Shown in pieces: positions 1-10,402 of a stretch of DNA of 64,000 nucleotides (position 1 is its first letter; the number at the start of each line of letters is the position of its first letter). Under the pieces are notes generated by a model. That model was not told the origin of the DNA and did no database searches. It was given only the letters and a program-made list of their open reading frames with translations. The DNA is taken from assembly GCA_037176705.1 (NCBI GenBank), contig CM073897.1:43526488-43590487 (forward strand), in the 5' to 3' direction. Origin of the DNA: Molossus alvarezi. Its lineage: Eukaryota; Chordata; Mammalia; Chiroptera; Molossidae. The position numbers and the translations under genes are program-made.

Positions 1-352
1 ATTTTTATGCCTGAGATGGAGAGCACAAGGAAAGGAGTAGAAAATGGGAGGCTTCCCTGGATTGGACAGGAGTGTTCTGTCCTCTGTATCTTTTCCGCCT
101 GGATATTTGGCTTCTATGCTAGTGACTGGGGATAACAGAAGTGCCTCAGGCATTTTTCTCACTCTCAAGGAATTCACAGTCTACTGGAAGAAAGGACAGG
201 TACACACGCTATGTCAGTATAGGGAGAGAAGTGCTATAACTGTGTGTGTGTGAGTGTGCCTGCCTGCACACACACATGCACCCATATGTCAAGGGAAGGG
301 TTGAAAATAACTTTATTTAGAAGGGGGAAAGGTGATCAAGAATTATATAGGT
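1..352. other. Non-coding flank, no gene seen
   Basis: No convincing exon or repeat boundary is visible. A short GT/CA-rich stretch lies near 240-275. The segment ends in the target-site copy AGAATTATATAGGT (339-352) of the following SINE. Confidence 0.5.
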
Positions 353-615
353 GCCCTGGCCGGTTTGGCTCAGCGGTTAGAGCCTCCGCCTGCGGTCTGG
401 AGAGGCCCGGGTTCGGTTCCCGCTAAGGGCATGTACCTCGGTTGCAGTTTGTCCCCGGCCCTGGTTGGTCTTGCGGGTGGCAGCCACTCGATGTGTCCCT
501 TTCACATCGATGTTTCCCTCTCTCTCTCTTCCTCTCTCTCCCTCCCACTCTGTCTGTACAAAAAATGGAAAAATGTCCTCGGATGAGGATTAAAAAAAAA
601 AAAAAGAAAAGAAAA
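353..615 (+). mobile_element. Ves SINE (tRNA-derived, bat)
   Basis: A full-length Ves copy: tRNA-like head starting GCCCTGGCCGGTTTGGCTCA with A-box and B-box (GGTTCGGTTCCC), a GC-rich middle, a CT-rich stretch, the motif TGTCCTCGG.TGAGGATT and an A-rich tail. It is flanked by AGAATTATATAGGT (339-352) and AGAATTACATAGGT (616-629), a 14-bp target-site duplication with one difference. Such elements move by L1 machinery and encode no protein. Confidence 0.93.
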
Positions 616-629
616 AGAATTACATAGGT

Positions 630-1149
630 GAAGAATAGGGGATGGGAAAAAGGGGCTTTGGAAGAAGAGACAAAAGGCATTGGTATGAGGTTTATTTTAG
701 GTGGAGCAGGGGGTATGAATGTGAAAGAGATGGGAAAAGAAGCCAGAATGGGAGATGGACAGATATTGTTTGGTGTTTAGAATTTGACCTCTGCCATGTA
801 AGGAGTAACAGTCCCTAAAGATTTTTAGTGATGTTACCTGAGCTATGTTTTGGAAGAATTTTTTTGATCATGTGGGGAATTCATTGGAAAGGATAAAACT
901 AATGCACGGAGATGTCTATGCCTTCAAAGAGACAGCAATGGCAGTATTCAAGGTAAGAGATGTTAGTGGTCTGGATTAGAGAAGTGATGGTAAAGATGGA
1001 GAAGAGTGAATTGATTCAACAGATATTTTATTATATAAGGATGAGTTGTAAGTCATGAGAGCTATAAAGAAGGGCATAAAGGGAAAGATAAAGGGAGGCT
1101 TCATGGGAATTATGACATTCAAGGCAATAGTATCATTGAAAATTTCTGG
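630..1149. other. Non-coding, ancient-repeat-like
   Basis: No open coding exon with good splice sites. The stretch around 840-1030 (GGAAGAATTT, GCAATGGCAGTATTCAAG, GATGGAGAAGAGTGAATTGATTC) resembles a very old mammalian interspersed repeat with many genomic copies, but I cannot name the family securely. Confidence 0.35.
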
Positions 1150-1265
1150 ATCAGAGCCTGGGAGTATATTAGGGTCCTAATTCCAACTCTGCCCTTGATC
1201 TGTTTATGTGATCTACGAGCCTCTCTATAGCTAGAGAATTGAAGTAGATTATTCTCACAGCCCCC
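1150..1265 (+). repeat. MIR SINE fragment
   Basis: Decayed MIR-like order of phrases: loss of the head, then AATTCCAACTCTGCC, a decayed 'tgtgtgacc' segment and CTCTCTATAG. It is partial and strongly diverged. Confidence 0.5.
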
Positions 1266-1282
1266 ATTTCAGCGGAGGGGAA

Positions 1283-1575
1283 GGACTATAGCATAGAGTA
1301 TAAGAAGTAAGATCTCGGGTCTGGGAAAGACTGCCTGGATTCAATTTATGGCTTCACCAGTGACTATCACCAAATTAGAGCTTTACCACTGTGGGATCTT
1401 GGGCAGGTTTCTTATCATCCCAGAACTTCAGATTCCTCATTAGAATAATGGAGATAATAGTAATAGTATCTACCAACAGGGTTTGTTGTGAGGATAGAAA
1501 AGATAATATGTAGAAAACACTTATAATTGGGACAATTAGCACTCAGTAAATACTAGTTATTATTATTACTATTTT
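1283..1575 (+). repeat. MIR SINE
   Basis: Recognisable MIR order: TATAGCATAGAGTATAAGA, GACTGCCTGGATTCAATTTA, GTGGGATCTTGGGCAGGTTT, CTTCAGATTCCTCATTAGAA, AATGGAGATAATAGTAATAG, GGGTTTGTTGTGAGGATAGA, ending GCACTCAGTAAATACTAGTT and TTATTATT. This is an ancient mammalian SINE. Confidence 0.82.
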
Positions 1576-1889
1576 TGGAATCACCAACTTGTGGAAATGA
1601 TCTTCCAAATATATAAATAATGGTACAGGGGTTTCTGGGGTAGAGGGACTAAGGTGGCCAGAAGTCCAGGGATAGAAAAGCCCAGTGGTATGTTTAGGAA
1701 AAAACAAATTTTCATTGTTGAATTTAGTGACATGTAAGGCAAATAGTAAGGGGTAGGGTTGGAAAGGAATATTTTGATCACATGAAGCGTTTTTATGTCA
1801 CGGTAAAATATTTGAACTTTATTCTGTAAACAATGGGGGCCTTTAAAAATGTTTGAGCAAGAGTGGCAATAATGAAAAGCAAAATAAGG
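1576..1889. other. Non-coding, nothing recognised
   Basis: No exon, repeat boundary or structured element can be supported in this AT-rich stretch. Confidence 0.4.
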
Positions 1890-2470
1890 AGATGGATTTA
1901 TTCAACAAAAACAATTTTATTAACACTTTTTCCCACAGTGAATAAGACAACTTAGACATCTGACCCTCCTGCATCTTACATTCTAGTGGAATAAATTAGG
2001 TAATAAATAATAAATGAAGAATAAATGATTTCAGATAGTGGTTAAAGCTTTGAAGGTAATAAATAGAAAAAAATGTGTTAGAAACTGGGATGGGAGAGTG
2101 GCTAGAGAAGACCTTTTTTAGCAAGGATAATGTGAGCTGTCTCCTAAGTGAAGAGGTAGAGCCAGCCATGTGTATATCTTGGGGCAAAAGTATTCAAGAC
2201 CGAAGAACTAGGAAGTACAAAGTTCTTGTGGTGGGAACAAATTTGGTTATGTTCTAGAAACAAATAAAACCAGTGTGGCTGGAGTTTAGAAATGGAGTTC
2301 GTGTGCAGATTGGAATGAGGTCAAGGGTTGGCCAGGGTTGATCATGTAGGACCTTGTGGGCCACAGCAGGCAGGTTGGATGATATTCTAGTATATAGGAG
2401 GCTCTGGGAGTGATGTGAGCAGAGGAGGACATTATCTGATACATGCTTTTAAAAGTCCACCCAACATTTT
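1890..2470 (+). repeat. Ancient interspersed repeat, family unresolved
   Basis: The order of phrases (CATCTTACATTCTAGTGGAA; AGGTAGAGCCAGCCATGTGT; CCAGTGTGGCTGGAGTTTAG; AGGACCTTGTGGGCCACAGC; TTATCTGATACATGCTTTTA) is that of a common old mammalian dispersed repeat. Related decayed copies appear near 32640-33000 and 57060-57660. I cannot assign a Repbase name without a search. Confidence 0.5.
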
Positions 2471-2829
2471 TGTAGAGAATAAGACCTGAGTCAAATCCTT
2501 GCTCTTCATCCTCCTGCCCTCAGAAGTGGCAGTTTAGTGTCTTGATACCTGTAATGTCTCTCATCTTTTTACAATACCATTTCTATGTTTTCCATTTTAT
2601 TTTTTCTTATTCTTCACAGTAACCCCACGATTTAGGCAATTTAGAGATTTCTATCTGTTTTTGACACAGTAAAAGCAGTGTCCCTAAGAGACAGAGTTCT
2701 TATTTCTGAGACAGAGAAGTGTTAGGATTATAACTCAGGTAGCAACCAAAACCTAATGTTCCCAGGAAGGCTGGTTTGTGACATAATTGTCACTGTAGGG
2801 GGTTGCCGGCAAGGCTCAGTTTGAGTATC

Positions 2830-3050
2830 CTCCATCCTGGCTTTGGACTCATAGATCTGGTCAGTATCCCTGCTACTTGTCTGTGTAACCTTGAGTCAAT
2901 TACTTTACTTCCCTGAACTTTAGTTCTTTCTGCTGCAAAATGAGATTAACAGTACCTAATGTAAATGGCTATATGAGAAATAACATAAAATGGAAGAGGC
3001 TTGTGAAGTCTCTAGCATTGTACTAGCACAAAATAGCTACTCAAAAAAAA
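2830..3050 (+). repeat. MIR SINE fragment
   Basis: MIR-like order: CTGGCTTTGGACTCATAGAT, TGTGTAACCTTGAGTCAATT, CCCTGAACTTTAGTTCTTTC, GCAAAATGAGATTAACAGTA, GAAATAACATAAAATGGAAG, AGCATTGTACTAGCACAAAA. It is diverged. Confidence 0.65.
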
Positions 3051-3506
3051 GCTTTATTCTCTAACCCACTTATGCCCCCTCCAAAAATGAATAAATGACT
3101 AAATGAACTGATGAAGGATGAAATGAATTACTCAATGAGTGTGTCATCGAACAAACATTTGGTTGGATGGAGAGGTCGGTGAATCATCAGATAATTGTTG
3201 AGAGCCAGCTGCATTTAAGGAACTGTGCTAGATATAGTAATACAGAGATGTTTAATAGAAATTTCTCTTAAAGTAGAAACTATCACAAGACATACATATA
3301 AACATATAAACACATAATTTCATTTCAATCTAATAAATGTTAAAATAGGCATGTACAAAATTCCATAGGGATAAAAAGAATGTAATGTTCACTGTAGCCT
3401 GGGAGAGTAATGCATGGCCCTGTAACTATACAGAGCTTTGGCAAGATATTGCTGAGGTAACACAGATGAATCAAGTTAAATTTTACTTCCTTTTTTCTCT
3501 TCCCAG

Positions 3507-3610
3507 ACAGAGCAATTATTTTACCCATTTCTCATTATTGCATTTTGTGTGTCTGTGCTTTTGCTGTTCGTGTGGATAGAAACCTCAAATGAATATCATG
3601 GCTTTGACTG
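3507..3610 (+). CDS. GDPD4: GDPD-family membrane phosphodiesterase, exon a (first transmembrane helix)
   Basis: The upstream-most exon of the host gene that I can support. A pyrimidine-rich acceptor (TTTTTTCTCTTCCCAG) precedes it and the donor is GTGAGT. In phase 0 it reads TEQLFYPFLIIAFCVSVLLL followed by FVWIETSNEYHGFD, with two bases (TG) left over. These join the first base of the exon at 30589 to give Trp (…FDW-VVYLV…). The product is one hydrophobic helix plus a short polar loop, matching the first helix and loop of GDE2/GDE3/GDE6 proteins. A stop-free alternative frame exists but does not join the next exon. The N-terminal exon upstream was not found. The family assignment rests on the joined protein, and the paralogue choice is inference. 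Confidence 0.72.
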
Positions 3611-4379
3611 GTGAGTTTCACTTTTTGTATTTTCATTTGTGAAAGGGCTTTTTGGTCTTATAGCCACCTGGATCCTACCTCAGGTTGGAAAGATCCAATG
3701 TCATAAGAGGGAAGGTGGACAAAATTGGGCTTTCTACACCTGGTGGATGAGAGGCCTGACCCTGGGGCAGGGTAGGGATGCTGAGCACCCTCACCTATTA
3801 TACTTCCTGTTCACCTGTGCTCACTCTCACATTTAGACCAAATCTGGCTCAGGGGGAAGTTTGTCTATGCTTCCATTGTCCCCAGTCCTTTTATTCTGAC
3901 GATCCCTGACACCGGTCCCTCAGTCTTTTGTCTGGATTACTGATGCCTATACTAGTTGTCCCTCATGATCTCTTTCAATGAGCCTTGATATTTCTGCCTC
4001 ACCTGCAGCCTCTGTAGGCACAGCTGGCATACAAACAGAGAAAGTCAGAAAACCAAATCTGATGGCTGCAATTAATAATAATAGTGGCTATGTATCACTT
4101 TTCAACTTTTGAAAACATACAGCCGCCTTCTGAAATAACTGTACCATTATTTCCCCCATTCTACAGATGTGGGAAGCGAGGCACAGAAAGGTCCCAGAGA
4201 AAGTCAGTGACAGGAACTCAGTATAGGCCAGTAGTTCTCAAATATGAACAGGCATCAGAATTCCTTGGACAGCTTGTTACAGCATAGAGTGCTGGCCTCA
4301 CACCCAGGATCCATGATTCAGCATGTCTGGTGTGGTTCCCAAGAATTTGGGTTCTAACATGTTAGAATTCATTTAGTAG
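3611..4379. other. Start of 27-kb intron; contains a reverse MIR
   Basis: Intronic sequence after the GTGAGT donor. About 4070-4235 is a reverse-oriented MIR remnant (AATAATAATAGTGGCTATGT; CCCATTCTACAGATGTGGGA; GCGAGGCACAGAAAGGTCCC). Nothing else is recognised. Confidence 0.55.
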
Positions 4380-4605
4380 TCCTAACATTTATTTTTGGTG
4401 GAATTATTAAGATTTCCTATATGTATTATCATGTTATCTACAAATAGTGTCAGTTTTACCTCTTCTTTCCGATTTGGATGCCTTTTATTTTGGTTTTTGT
4501 TTTTGTCTTTTTGTCTAATTGCTCTGACTAGGACTTCTAATACTACATTGAATAAAAGTGGCAAGAGTGACACACTTGTCTTGTTTATGATCTTATAGGA
4601 AAAGC
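4380..4605 (-). mobile_element. L1 ORF2 fragment (reverse transcriptase region)
   Basis: On the minus strand the translation carries [20 protein letters not shown] and a degenerate catalytic box (LFVDNMI in place of FADDM). This is a detached piece of L1 reverse transcriptase. It has no flanking ORF2 and is inactive. Confidence 0.8.
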
Positions 4606-5465
4606 TCTTGTTTCTTCTATGTTGTTGGCTGAGGTTTTGCCTCCAGTTTTATTGAGATATAACTGACATTATATAAATTTAAGGTATACAACATAATGGT
4701 TTGAGATGTATGTATGTATATATATATATATATCTGTTAACATCTGTCACCTTACATAGCTCCAGTTTTTTTCTTGTTAATAATAACTTTTCATTTCCAC
4801 TCTCTCAGCAGCATTCAAATATACGATACAGCATTGTTAATTAACTGTAGCCATCATGCTGTATATTATATCCCTAGAACTTATTTATCTTATAACTGGA
4901 AGTTGTACCTTTTGATCATTTTTGCCCAATTCCTCGACCCACCACGCCTGCCTCTGGCAACCAGTAATCAGTTTTCTGTTTCTGTGAGTTCCGTTTTTTT
5001 ATATTTAAAGTGATATAAGTGATGTAGATATAGACATAAGTGATATCACACAGTATTTATCTTTGTCTGACCTATTTCACTTAGCATAATGCCCATAAGG
5101 TCTATCCATGTTGTTGCCAGTAGCAAGATTTCCTTCTTTTAATGACTGAGTAATATTTCTCTGTGTGTGTATGTATTACATTTTTTTAATTCATTCATCC
5201 ATCAGTGAATTATTAGGTGGTTCTTATGTCTTGACCATTCTAAATAAGGCTGCAATGAACATGAAAGTATAGATATCTCTTCAGGATAGTGATATCCTTT
5301 CCTTCAAATATATATCCAGAAGTGGAATTGCTGAATCATATCTTAGTTCTATTTTCAGGTTTTGAGGAACTTCCATACAGTTTTTTGTAGTGGCTGTACC
5401 AGTTTACATTCCCACCAACAGTATATGTACAAGGGTTCCCTTTTCTCCACATCCTCACCAGCAAT

Positions 5466-5687
5466 CATCTCTTGTATTTTTTTAACTGATTTGAGAGAGA
5501 GAGGAAGGAAAAAGGAGAGAAAGAAAGAAACAATGTGAGAGAGAAACATCAATTGGTTGCTTCCTGCACGCACCCCAACTGGGGATCGAACCCATAACGT
5601 TGGTATGTGCCCTGATCAGGAATCAAACCTGAGAACCTTCGGTGTTCAGGATAGTGCTCCTACCAACTGAACCACACCAGCCAGGGC
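5466..5687 (-). mobile_element. Older Ves-related SINE
   Basis: On the minus strand: head GCCCTGGCTGGTGTGGTTCA with GTTTGATTCCTGATCAGGGC, a GA/CT-rich body and a short T/A tail. It is flanked by ATCTCTTGTA on both sides (about 5466-5475 and 5688-5697), with CATCTCTTGTA visible after it. Its sequence differs from the young Ves copies in this window and suggests an older bat tRNA-SINE subfamily. Confidence 0.82.
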
Positions 5688-6710
5688 ATCTCTTGTAATT
5701 TTGATAATATTTATTGTAACAAGTATGAGGTGATATCTTATTGTGCTCTTCCCTGATGATTAGTGATGGTGAGCATCTTGTCATGTACCTTTAGGTCATT
5801 TTAATGTCTTCTTCGGAAAAATCTCTATTCAGGTCCTTTATCCACTTTTTGTTTGTTTTACTTTAATTTATTTTTGTTACTTTAATTTATTTTGTCAGTA
5901 GGGGAAAATGTTTCTCCTTTTTCCCCCATTGACACCCTCATCCCCTCACCCTCCCTCCCCTTCATAGTATTGTTGTCTCTGTCCATTGGTTATGCATATA
6001 TTCATATAAGTTATTTAGTTTATCTCTCCCCCCAACCCCCACCACCTGAGGTTTGTCAGTCTGATCCCTGCTTCTGTGTCTTTGGATCTGTTTTGTTCTT
6101 CAGGTTTTTTTTGTTCCTTGTATTCCACAAATAAGTGAGAGCATGTGATATTTGTCTTTCTCTGATTGGCTTATTTCACTTAGCATAATACTCTTGAGGT
6201 CCCTCCATGTCATTTCAAAGGATAAGAGATCATTCTTTCTTATAGCTGCATAGTATTCCATTGTGTATATGTACCACAGCTTTTTCATCCATTCATCTAC
6301 TGATGGACACTTGGGCTGTTTCCAGATCTTAGCAATTGTAAATAGTGCTGCTATGAACATAGGGGTACACACATTCTTTCTGATGTTTCAGGCTTCTTAG
6401 GATATATTCCTAGAAGTGGGATCACTGGGTCAAATGGCAGTTCAGTTGTTTATTTTTTGAGGAAACACCATATTGTTTTTCCATAGTGGTTGCACCAGTC
6501 TGCATTCCCACCAGCAGTGTACTAGAGTCCTCCTTTCTCTACACCCTCGCCAGCACTTGTTGTTTGATGATTTGTTGATGGCAGCCGTTCTGGCAGGTGC
6601 AAGGTGATACCTTCTAGTCGTTATAATTTGCATCTCTGATGATTAGTGATGTTGAGCATTTTCTCATATGTCTCTTGGCCATTTGTATGTCCTTTTTGGA
6701 GAGCCATTTT

Positions 6711-6806
6711 TTTTTTTTTTGGTATGTGCCCCTAGCGGGAACCGAACCCGGGACTCTATGGTCCGCAGGCTGACGCGCCAAAAGCACTGAGCCAAACCGG
6801 CTGTGG
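6711..6806 (-). mobile_element. Half-Ves: tRNA-like head plus A-tail only
   Basis: Read on the minus strand, this is a tRNA-like head (GGTTTGGCTCAGTGC…GGTTCGGTTCCCGCTAGGGG) that ends CACATACC and goes straight into a poly-A tail. The Ves middle and CT-rich body are absent. It is flanked by perfect TGGAGAGCCATTTT copies at 6697-6710 and 6807-6820, so it is a complete insertion rather than a deletion product. A second independent copy with the same 3' junction lies at 51537-51632. Confidence 0.82.
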
Positions 6807-6820
6807 TGGAGAGCCATTTT

Positions 6821-7073
6821 TTTTTTTTTTTTTAATCCTCATCCGAGGACATTTTCCCATTTTTTTGTTCAGGTAGAGTGGGAGGGAGAGAGAGGAACAG
6901 AGAGAGAGAGAAACATCGACGTGAAAGGGACACATCGAGTGGCTGCCACCCGCACGACCGACCAGGGCCGGGGACAAACTGCAACTGAGGTATGCGCCCC
7001 TAGCGGGAACTGAACCCGGGTCTCTCGGGACCGCAGGTCGACGCTCTAACCGCTGAGCCAAACCGGCCAGGGC
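6821..7073 (-). mobile_element. Ves SINE
   Basis: Full-length minus-strand Ves ending GGCCAGGGC at 7073, with a long T tract at the left (its A-tail). It uses the same target sequence (GAGAGCCATTTTTT) as the half-Ves beside it and the partial copy that follows. Confidence 0.92.
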
Positions 7074-7085
7074 GAGCCATTTTTT

Positions 7086-7210
7086 AAAAAATCCTCACCT
7101 TAGGACATTTTTGCATTTATTTTCAGACAGAGTGGGAGGGAGAGTGGGAGGAAGAGAGTGAGAGAAACATCAACGTGAAAGGAACACATCGACTGGTTGC
7201 CACCCACACC
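7086..7210 (-). mobile_element. Ves SINE, partial (3' half)
   Basis: The tail motif AATCCTCACCTTAGGACATT, AGAGTGGGAGGGAGAG and CATCGACTGGTTGCCACCCA are present. The tRNA-like head is missing, and L1 sequence begins directly at 7211. Confidence 0.82.
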
Positions 7211-8435
7211 TTTGTCAAATATTAATTGAGCATAATGTCTTGGGTCCATTTCTGTTTATCTGTTCTGTTCCTTTGATCTGTATGCCTGTTCTTGTGCCAG
7301 TACCAGGCTGTTTTGATTACAGTGGCTTTGTAGTATACCTGATATCCGGTATTGTGAGCCCTCTTACTTTGTTCTTTTTCAAGATTGCTGTGGCTATTCG
7401 GGGTCTTTTTTGGTTCCATATAAACTTTTGGAGTATTTGTTCTAGATCTGTTAAATATGTCATTGGTGCTTTAGTAGGGATTACATTGAATCTATAGATG
7501 GCTTTGCTTTACCCACTTTTTAATTGAATTATTTATTTGCTATTGAGCTGTTTGAATCTCTTACATATTTTAGATATTAACCCTTATCAGATATGTGGTT
7601 TCAAAATACTTTCTTTCATTCCCAAGTTGCTTCTTCATTTTGTTGATTATTTCTTTTGCCATGCAGTCAATTTCCAGTTTAATATGGTGCTACTCGTTTA
7701 TGTTTGATTTTGCTGTTTGTGCTTTAGGTGTCATATTAAAAAATTCATTGCCAAGACTCATGTCAAGAAGATTTTCCCTATATTTTTTTCTAAGAGTTTT
7801 ATGGTTGTGGGTCTTTAATTCATTGAGTTAATTCTTGTGAGTGGTATAAGATAGGGGTCTAGTTTCATTCTTTCACATGTGAATATTTGATTTTCCTAGC
7901 ACTGTTTATTGAGGAGACCTTTTTCCATTATAATATATTTTTTAATTTTTATTTTTTAATTACAATTGACATTCAATATTATTTTATATTAGTTTCAGAT
8001 GTACAGCATAGTGGTTAGACAGTCATATACTTTACAAAGTGACACCCCTACCCCAATATTTTAAATACCCACCTGGCACTAGGTGAAATTATTACAGTAT
8101 TATTGACTATATTCCCTGTGCTATACTTTATATCTCTGTGACTATTTTGTAACTATCAATTTGTACTTCTTAATTCTTTCAGCTTTTTCACCTGCCCTCG
8201 ACAACAATCAGTTTGTTCTCTGTATCAATGAGTCTTTTTCTGTTTTGTTTGTTCATTTATTTTGTTCTTTAGATTCTACATATACAGTAAGTGAAAACAT
8301 ATGGTATTTGTATTTCTCTGTCTGAATTATTTCACTTAGCATAATATTCTCTAGGTTTATCCATGCTGTTGCAAATGGTATGATTTCATTCTTTTTTATG
8401 GCTCAATAATATTCTATTGTATATATATTATACCA

Positions 8436-8650
8436 CAGTTGTCCCTCGCCACTTCGTGCTTCGACTTTCGCGGCTTCACTCTATCACGTTTTTTTCGAAT
8501 ATAGTGTGGTATTTGAAAATACTGCGATAGAGTGAAGCCGCGAAAGTCCAAGCGCAAAATGGCAAGGGACGACTGTATAAAAGAATCCTACTTCGTGGAA
8601 ATTCATTTATCGCGATAGAGTCTGGAACTGATTAACTATGATAAACGAGG
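8436..8650. mobile_element. DNA transposon remnant with long palindrome
   Basis: The left arm starts CAGTTGTCCCTCGCCACTTC and runs through CTTTCGCGGCTTCACTCTAT. Its reverse complement follows after a short AT-rich spacer and ends GGCAAGGGACGACTG at about 8575. A further 70 bp (CTTCGTGGAAATTCATTTAT, CGCGATAGAG, ATAAACGAGG) belongs to the same element type but lacks its terminus. CAGT ends next to TA suggest a Tc1/mariner-pogo (Tigger-like) non-autonomous family; the name is inference. No transposase is encoded. Confidence 0.7.
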
Positions 8651-9289
8651 GCCAAATGCATAGCTTTTTTATTCACTGTGTATTGATGGGCACTTGGATT
8701 GCATCCATAGCTTGGTTATTGTAAATAATGCTGCAGTGAACATAGGGGTGCATATATCTTTTTGAATCAGTGTTTTGTGTTTTCTTTGGATATATACTCA
8801 GAAATGGAATTGCTGGGTCATAATGCTGTTATATTTTTGATTTTTTGAGGAACTTCCATACTGTTTTTTGTGTGTCTTTTTAAGAAAAAATTTTATCTTT
8901 ATTGTTGAATGTATTACAGATGTTCCTCATTTTTCCCCCATTGATCCCCCTCCTCCCCACTCCCACCCCCCTCCCGCCTTTTCCCACACTGTTGTCTGTG
9001 TCCATTGGTTATGCATATATGCATATAAGTTCTTTGGTTTATTTCTTCTCACCCCCAACCCCCATCTCTTTGAGGTTTGTCAGTATAGCAACCAATTTGT
9101 TCTTCTTAATCCCTTCACTTTTTTTACCCATTCCCCAACCCCCCTCCCAGCAAAATGTTCTCTGTATCTATGAGAATGTTTCTGTCTGCCTGTACATTTT
9201 GTTTGTAGGTTCCATTGCCGATAGATATGTATTCATTGCCATTTTGTTTGTTCATAATTATATGTTTTTCTTCAAAAAGACCCTTCAAT

Positions 9290-10402
9290 ATTTTATATAA
9301 TAACGGTTTGGTGGTGATGAACTTTTTTAACTTTTTCTTCTCTGGGAAAGTCTTTATATGGCCTTCGATTCTAAATGACAGCTTTGCAGGATAGAGTAAT
9401 CTTGGTTGTAGGTTCTTGCTTTTCATCACTCTGAATATTTCTTGCCACTCCCTTCTGGCCTGCAAAGTTTCTTATGGGAAACCAGTCTTTTTTTTTTTTT
9501 TTTTTATCCTCACCCGAGGACATTTTTCCATTTTTTGTTCAGGTAGAGTGGGAGGGAGAGAGAGGAACAGAGAGAGAGAGAGAAACATCGACGTGAAAGG
9601 AACACATCGAGTGGCTGCCACCCGCACGACCGACCAGGGCCGGGGACAAACTGCAACCGAGGTACGTGCCCTTAGCGGGAACCGAACCCGGGTCTCCCTG
9701 GACCGCAGGCCAACGCTCTAACCGCTGAGCCAAACCGGCCAGGGCGAGAAACCAGTCTTATGGGAACTCCCTTGTAGGTAACTGACTGCTTTTCTCTTGT
9801 TGCTTTTAAGATTTTCTCTTTGTCTTGAACCTCTTGCATTTTGATGATGATGTGTCTTGGTGTGGGCCTCTTGGGGTTCATCTTGTTTGGGACTCTCTGT
9901 GCTTCCTGGTTTTGTATGTCTGTTTCCTTCACCAAGTTAGGAAAGTTATTGTTTCAAACAGGTTTTCAATTTCTTGTTCTCTCTCTTCTCCTTGTGGCAC
10001 CCCCAAGATGCGAATGTTGGCATGCTTGAAGTTGTCCCAGAGGCTCCTTACACTATCCTCATTTTTTTGGATTCTTTTTTCTTTTTGCTGTTCTGATTGG
10101 GTGTGTTTTGCTTCCTTATATTCCAAATTGATGGTTTACTTCTTGGCTTTACCTACTCTACTATTGAATCTGTGCAAATTATTCTTTCAGTTAGTGCCTC
10201 CTTCATTTCTGACTGTGCATCCTTCATTTCTGACTGGTCCTTTTTAATGCTCTTGAGGCCCTCACTAAGTTCATTGACCATCCTTATAAGCAGTATTTTG
10301 AACTCAGCATCTGTTAGGTTGCTTATCTCCATTTCACTTAGTTCTTTTCCTGGAGTTTTGTTCTGTTCTTTCATTTGGGACCTGTTTCTTTGTCTCCTCA
10401 TT
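9290..10402 (-). pseudogene. HAL1 ORF1, broken (copy A)
   Basis: The start region reads MRRQRNRSQMKEQNKTPGKE on the minus strand. It is followed by a coiled-coil segment, the RRM-like part (NIRILGVPQGEEREQEIENL) and the C-terminal domain (QARREWQEIFRVMKSKNLQP). A Ves inserted at 9489-9745 and at least one frameshift disrupt it. The intact homologue is copy C (45260-46195). The encoded protein would be an L1 ORF1-type RNA-binding chaperone. Confidence 0.8.
9489..9745 (-). mobile_element. Ves SINE
   Basis: Full-length minus-strand Ves ending GGCCAGGGC at 9745, with a poly-T (A-tail) at its left. GAAACCAGTCTT occurs on both sides as the target-site duplication. It lies inside HAL1 copy A ORF1 and is therefore younger than that HAL1. 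Confidence 0.94.

Larger units (their letters stand above)
5856..7508 (-). mobile_element. Younger 5'-truncated L1
   Basis: The 3' UTR (antisense of the CATCTGTAAC-type end, near 5880-6050) is followed by ORF2 C-terminus. Its minus-strand translation includes [20 protein letters not shown] and further upstream ORF2 near 7222-7419. The flanks TTTATCCACTTTTT (about 5839-5852) and TTTACCCACTTTTT (about 7509-7522) look like the target duplication. Three SINEs sit inside it at 6711-7210, where an L1 segment is also missing. Confidence 0.72.
4625..7925 (-). mobile_element. Old L1, 3' UTR and ORF2 C-terminus, interrupted
   Basis: On the minus strand this reads as an old L1 3' end. 4635-5040 resembles a 3' UTR (TTTATTGAGATATAACTGAC) and 5040-5855 is the C-terminal ORF2 region. 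It continues at 7509-7925 with further ORF2 (antisense of the 'NKWCWENW' region near 7900). It is split by an old SINE (5466-5687) and by a younger truncated L1 (about 5856-7508). Both reading frames are destroyed. Confidence 0.75.

Noticed and set aside
353..430. tRNA gene in the SINE heads
   Set aside because: A- and B-box words are present, but every copy continues into Ves body and A-tail with target duplications. These are SINEs, not tRNA genes.
901..955. Possible exon ending GTATTCAAG|GTAAGA
   Set aside because: The donor is good, but there is no acceptor with a pyrimidine tract, the peptide does not resemble the GDPD N-terminus, and the surroundings look like an ancient repeat.
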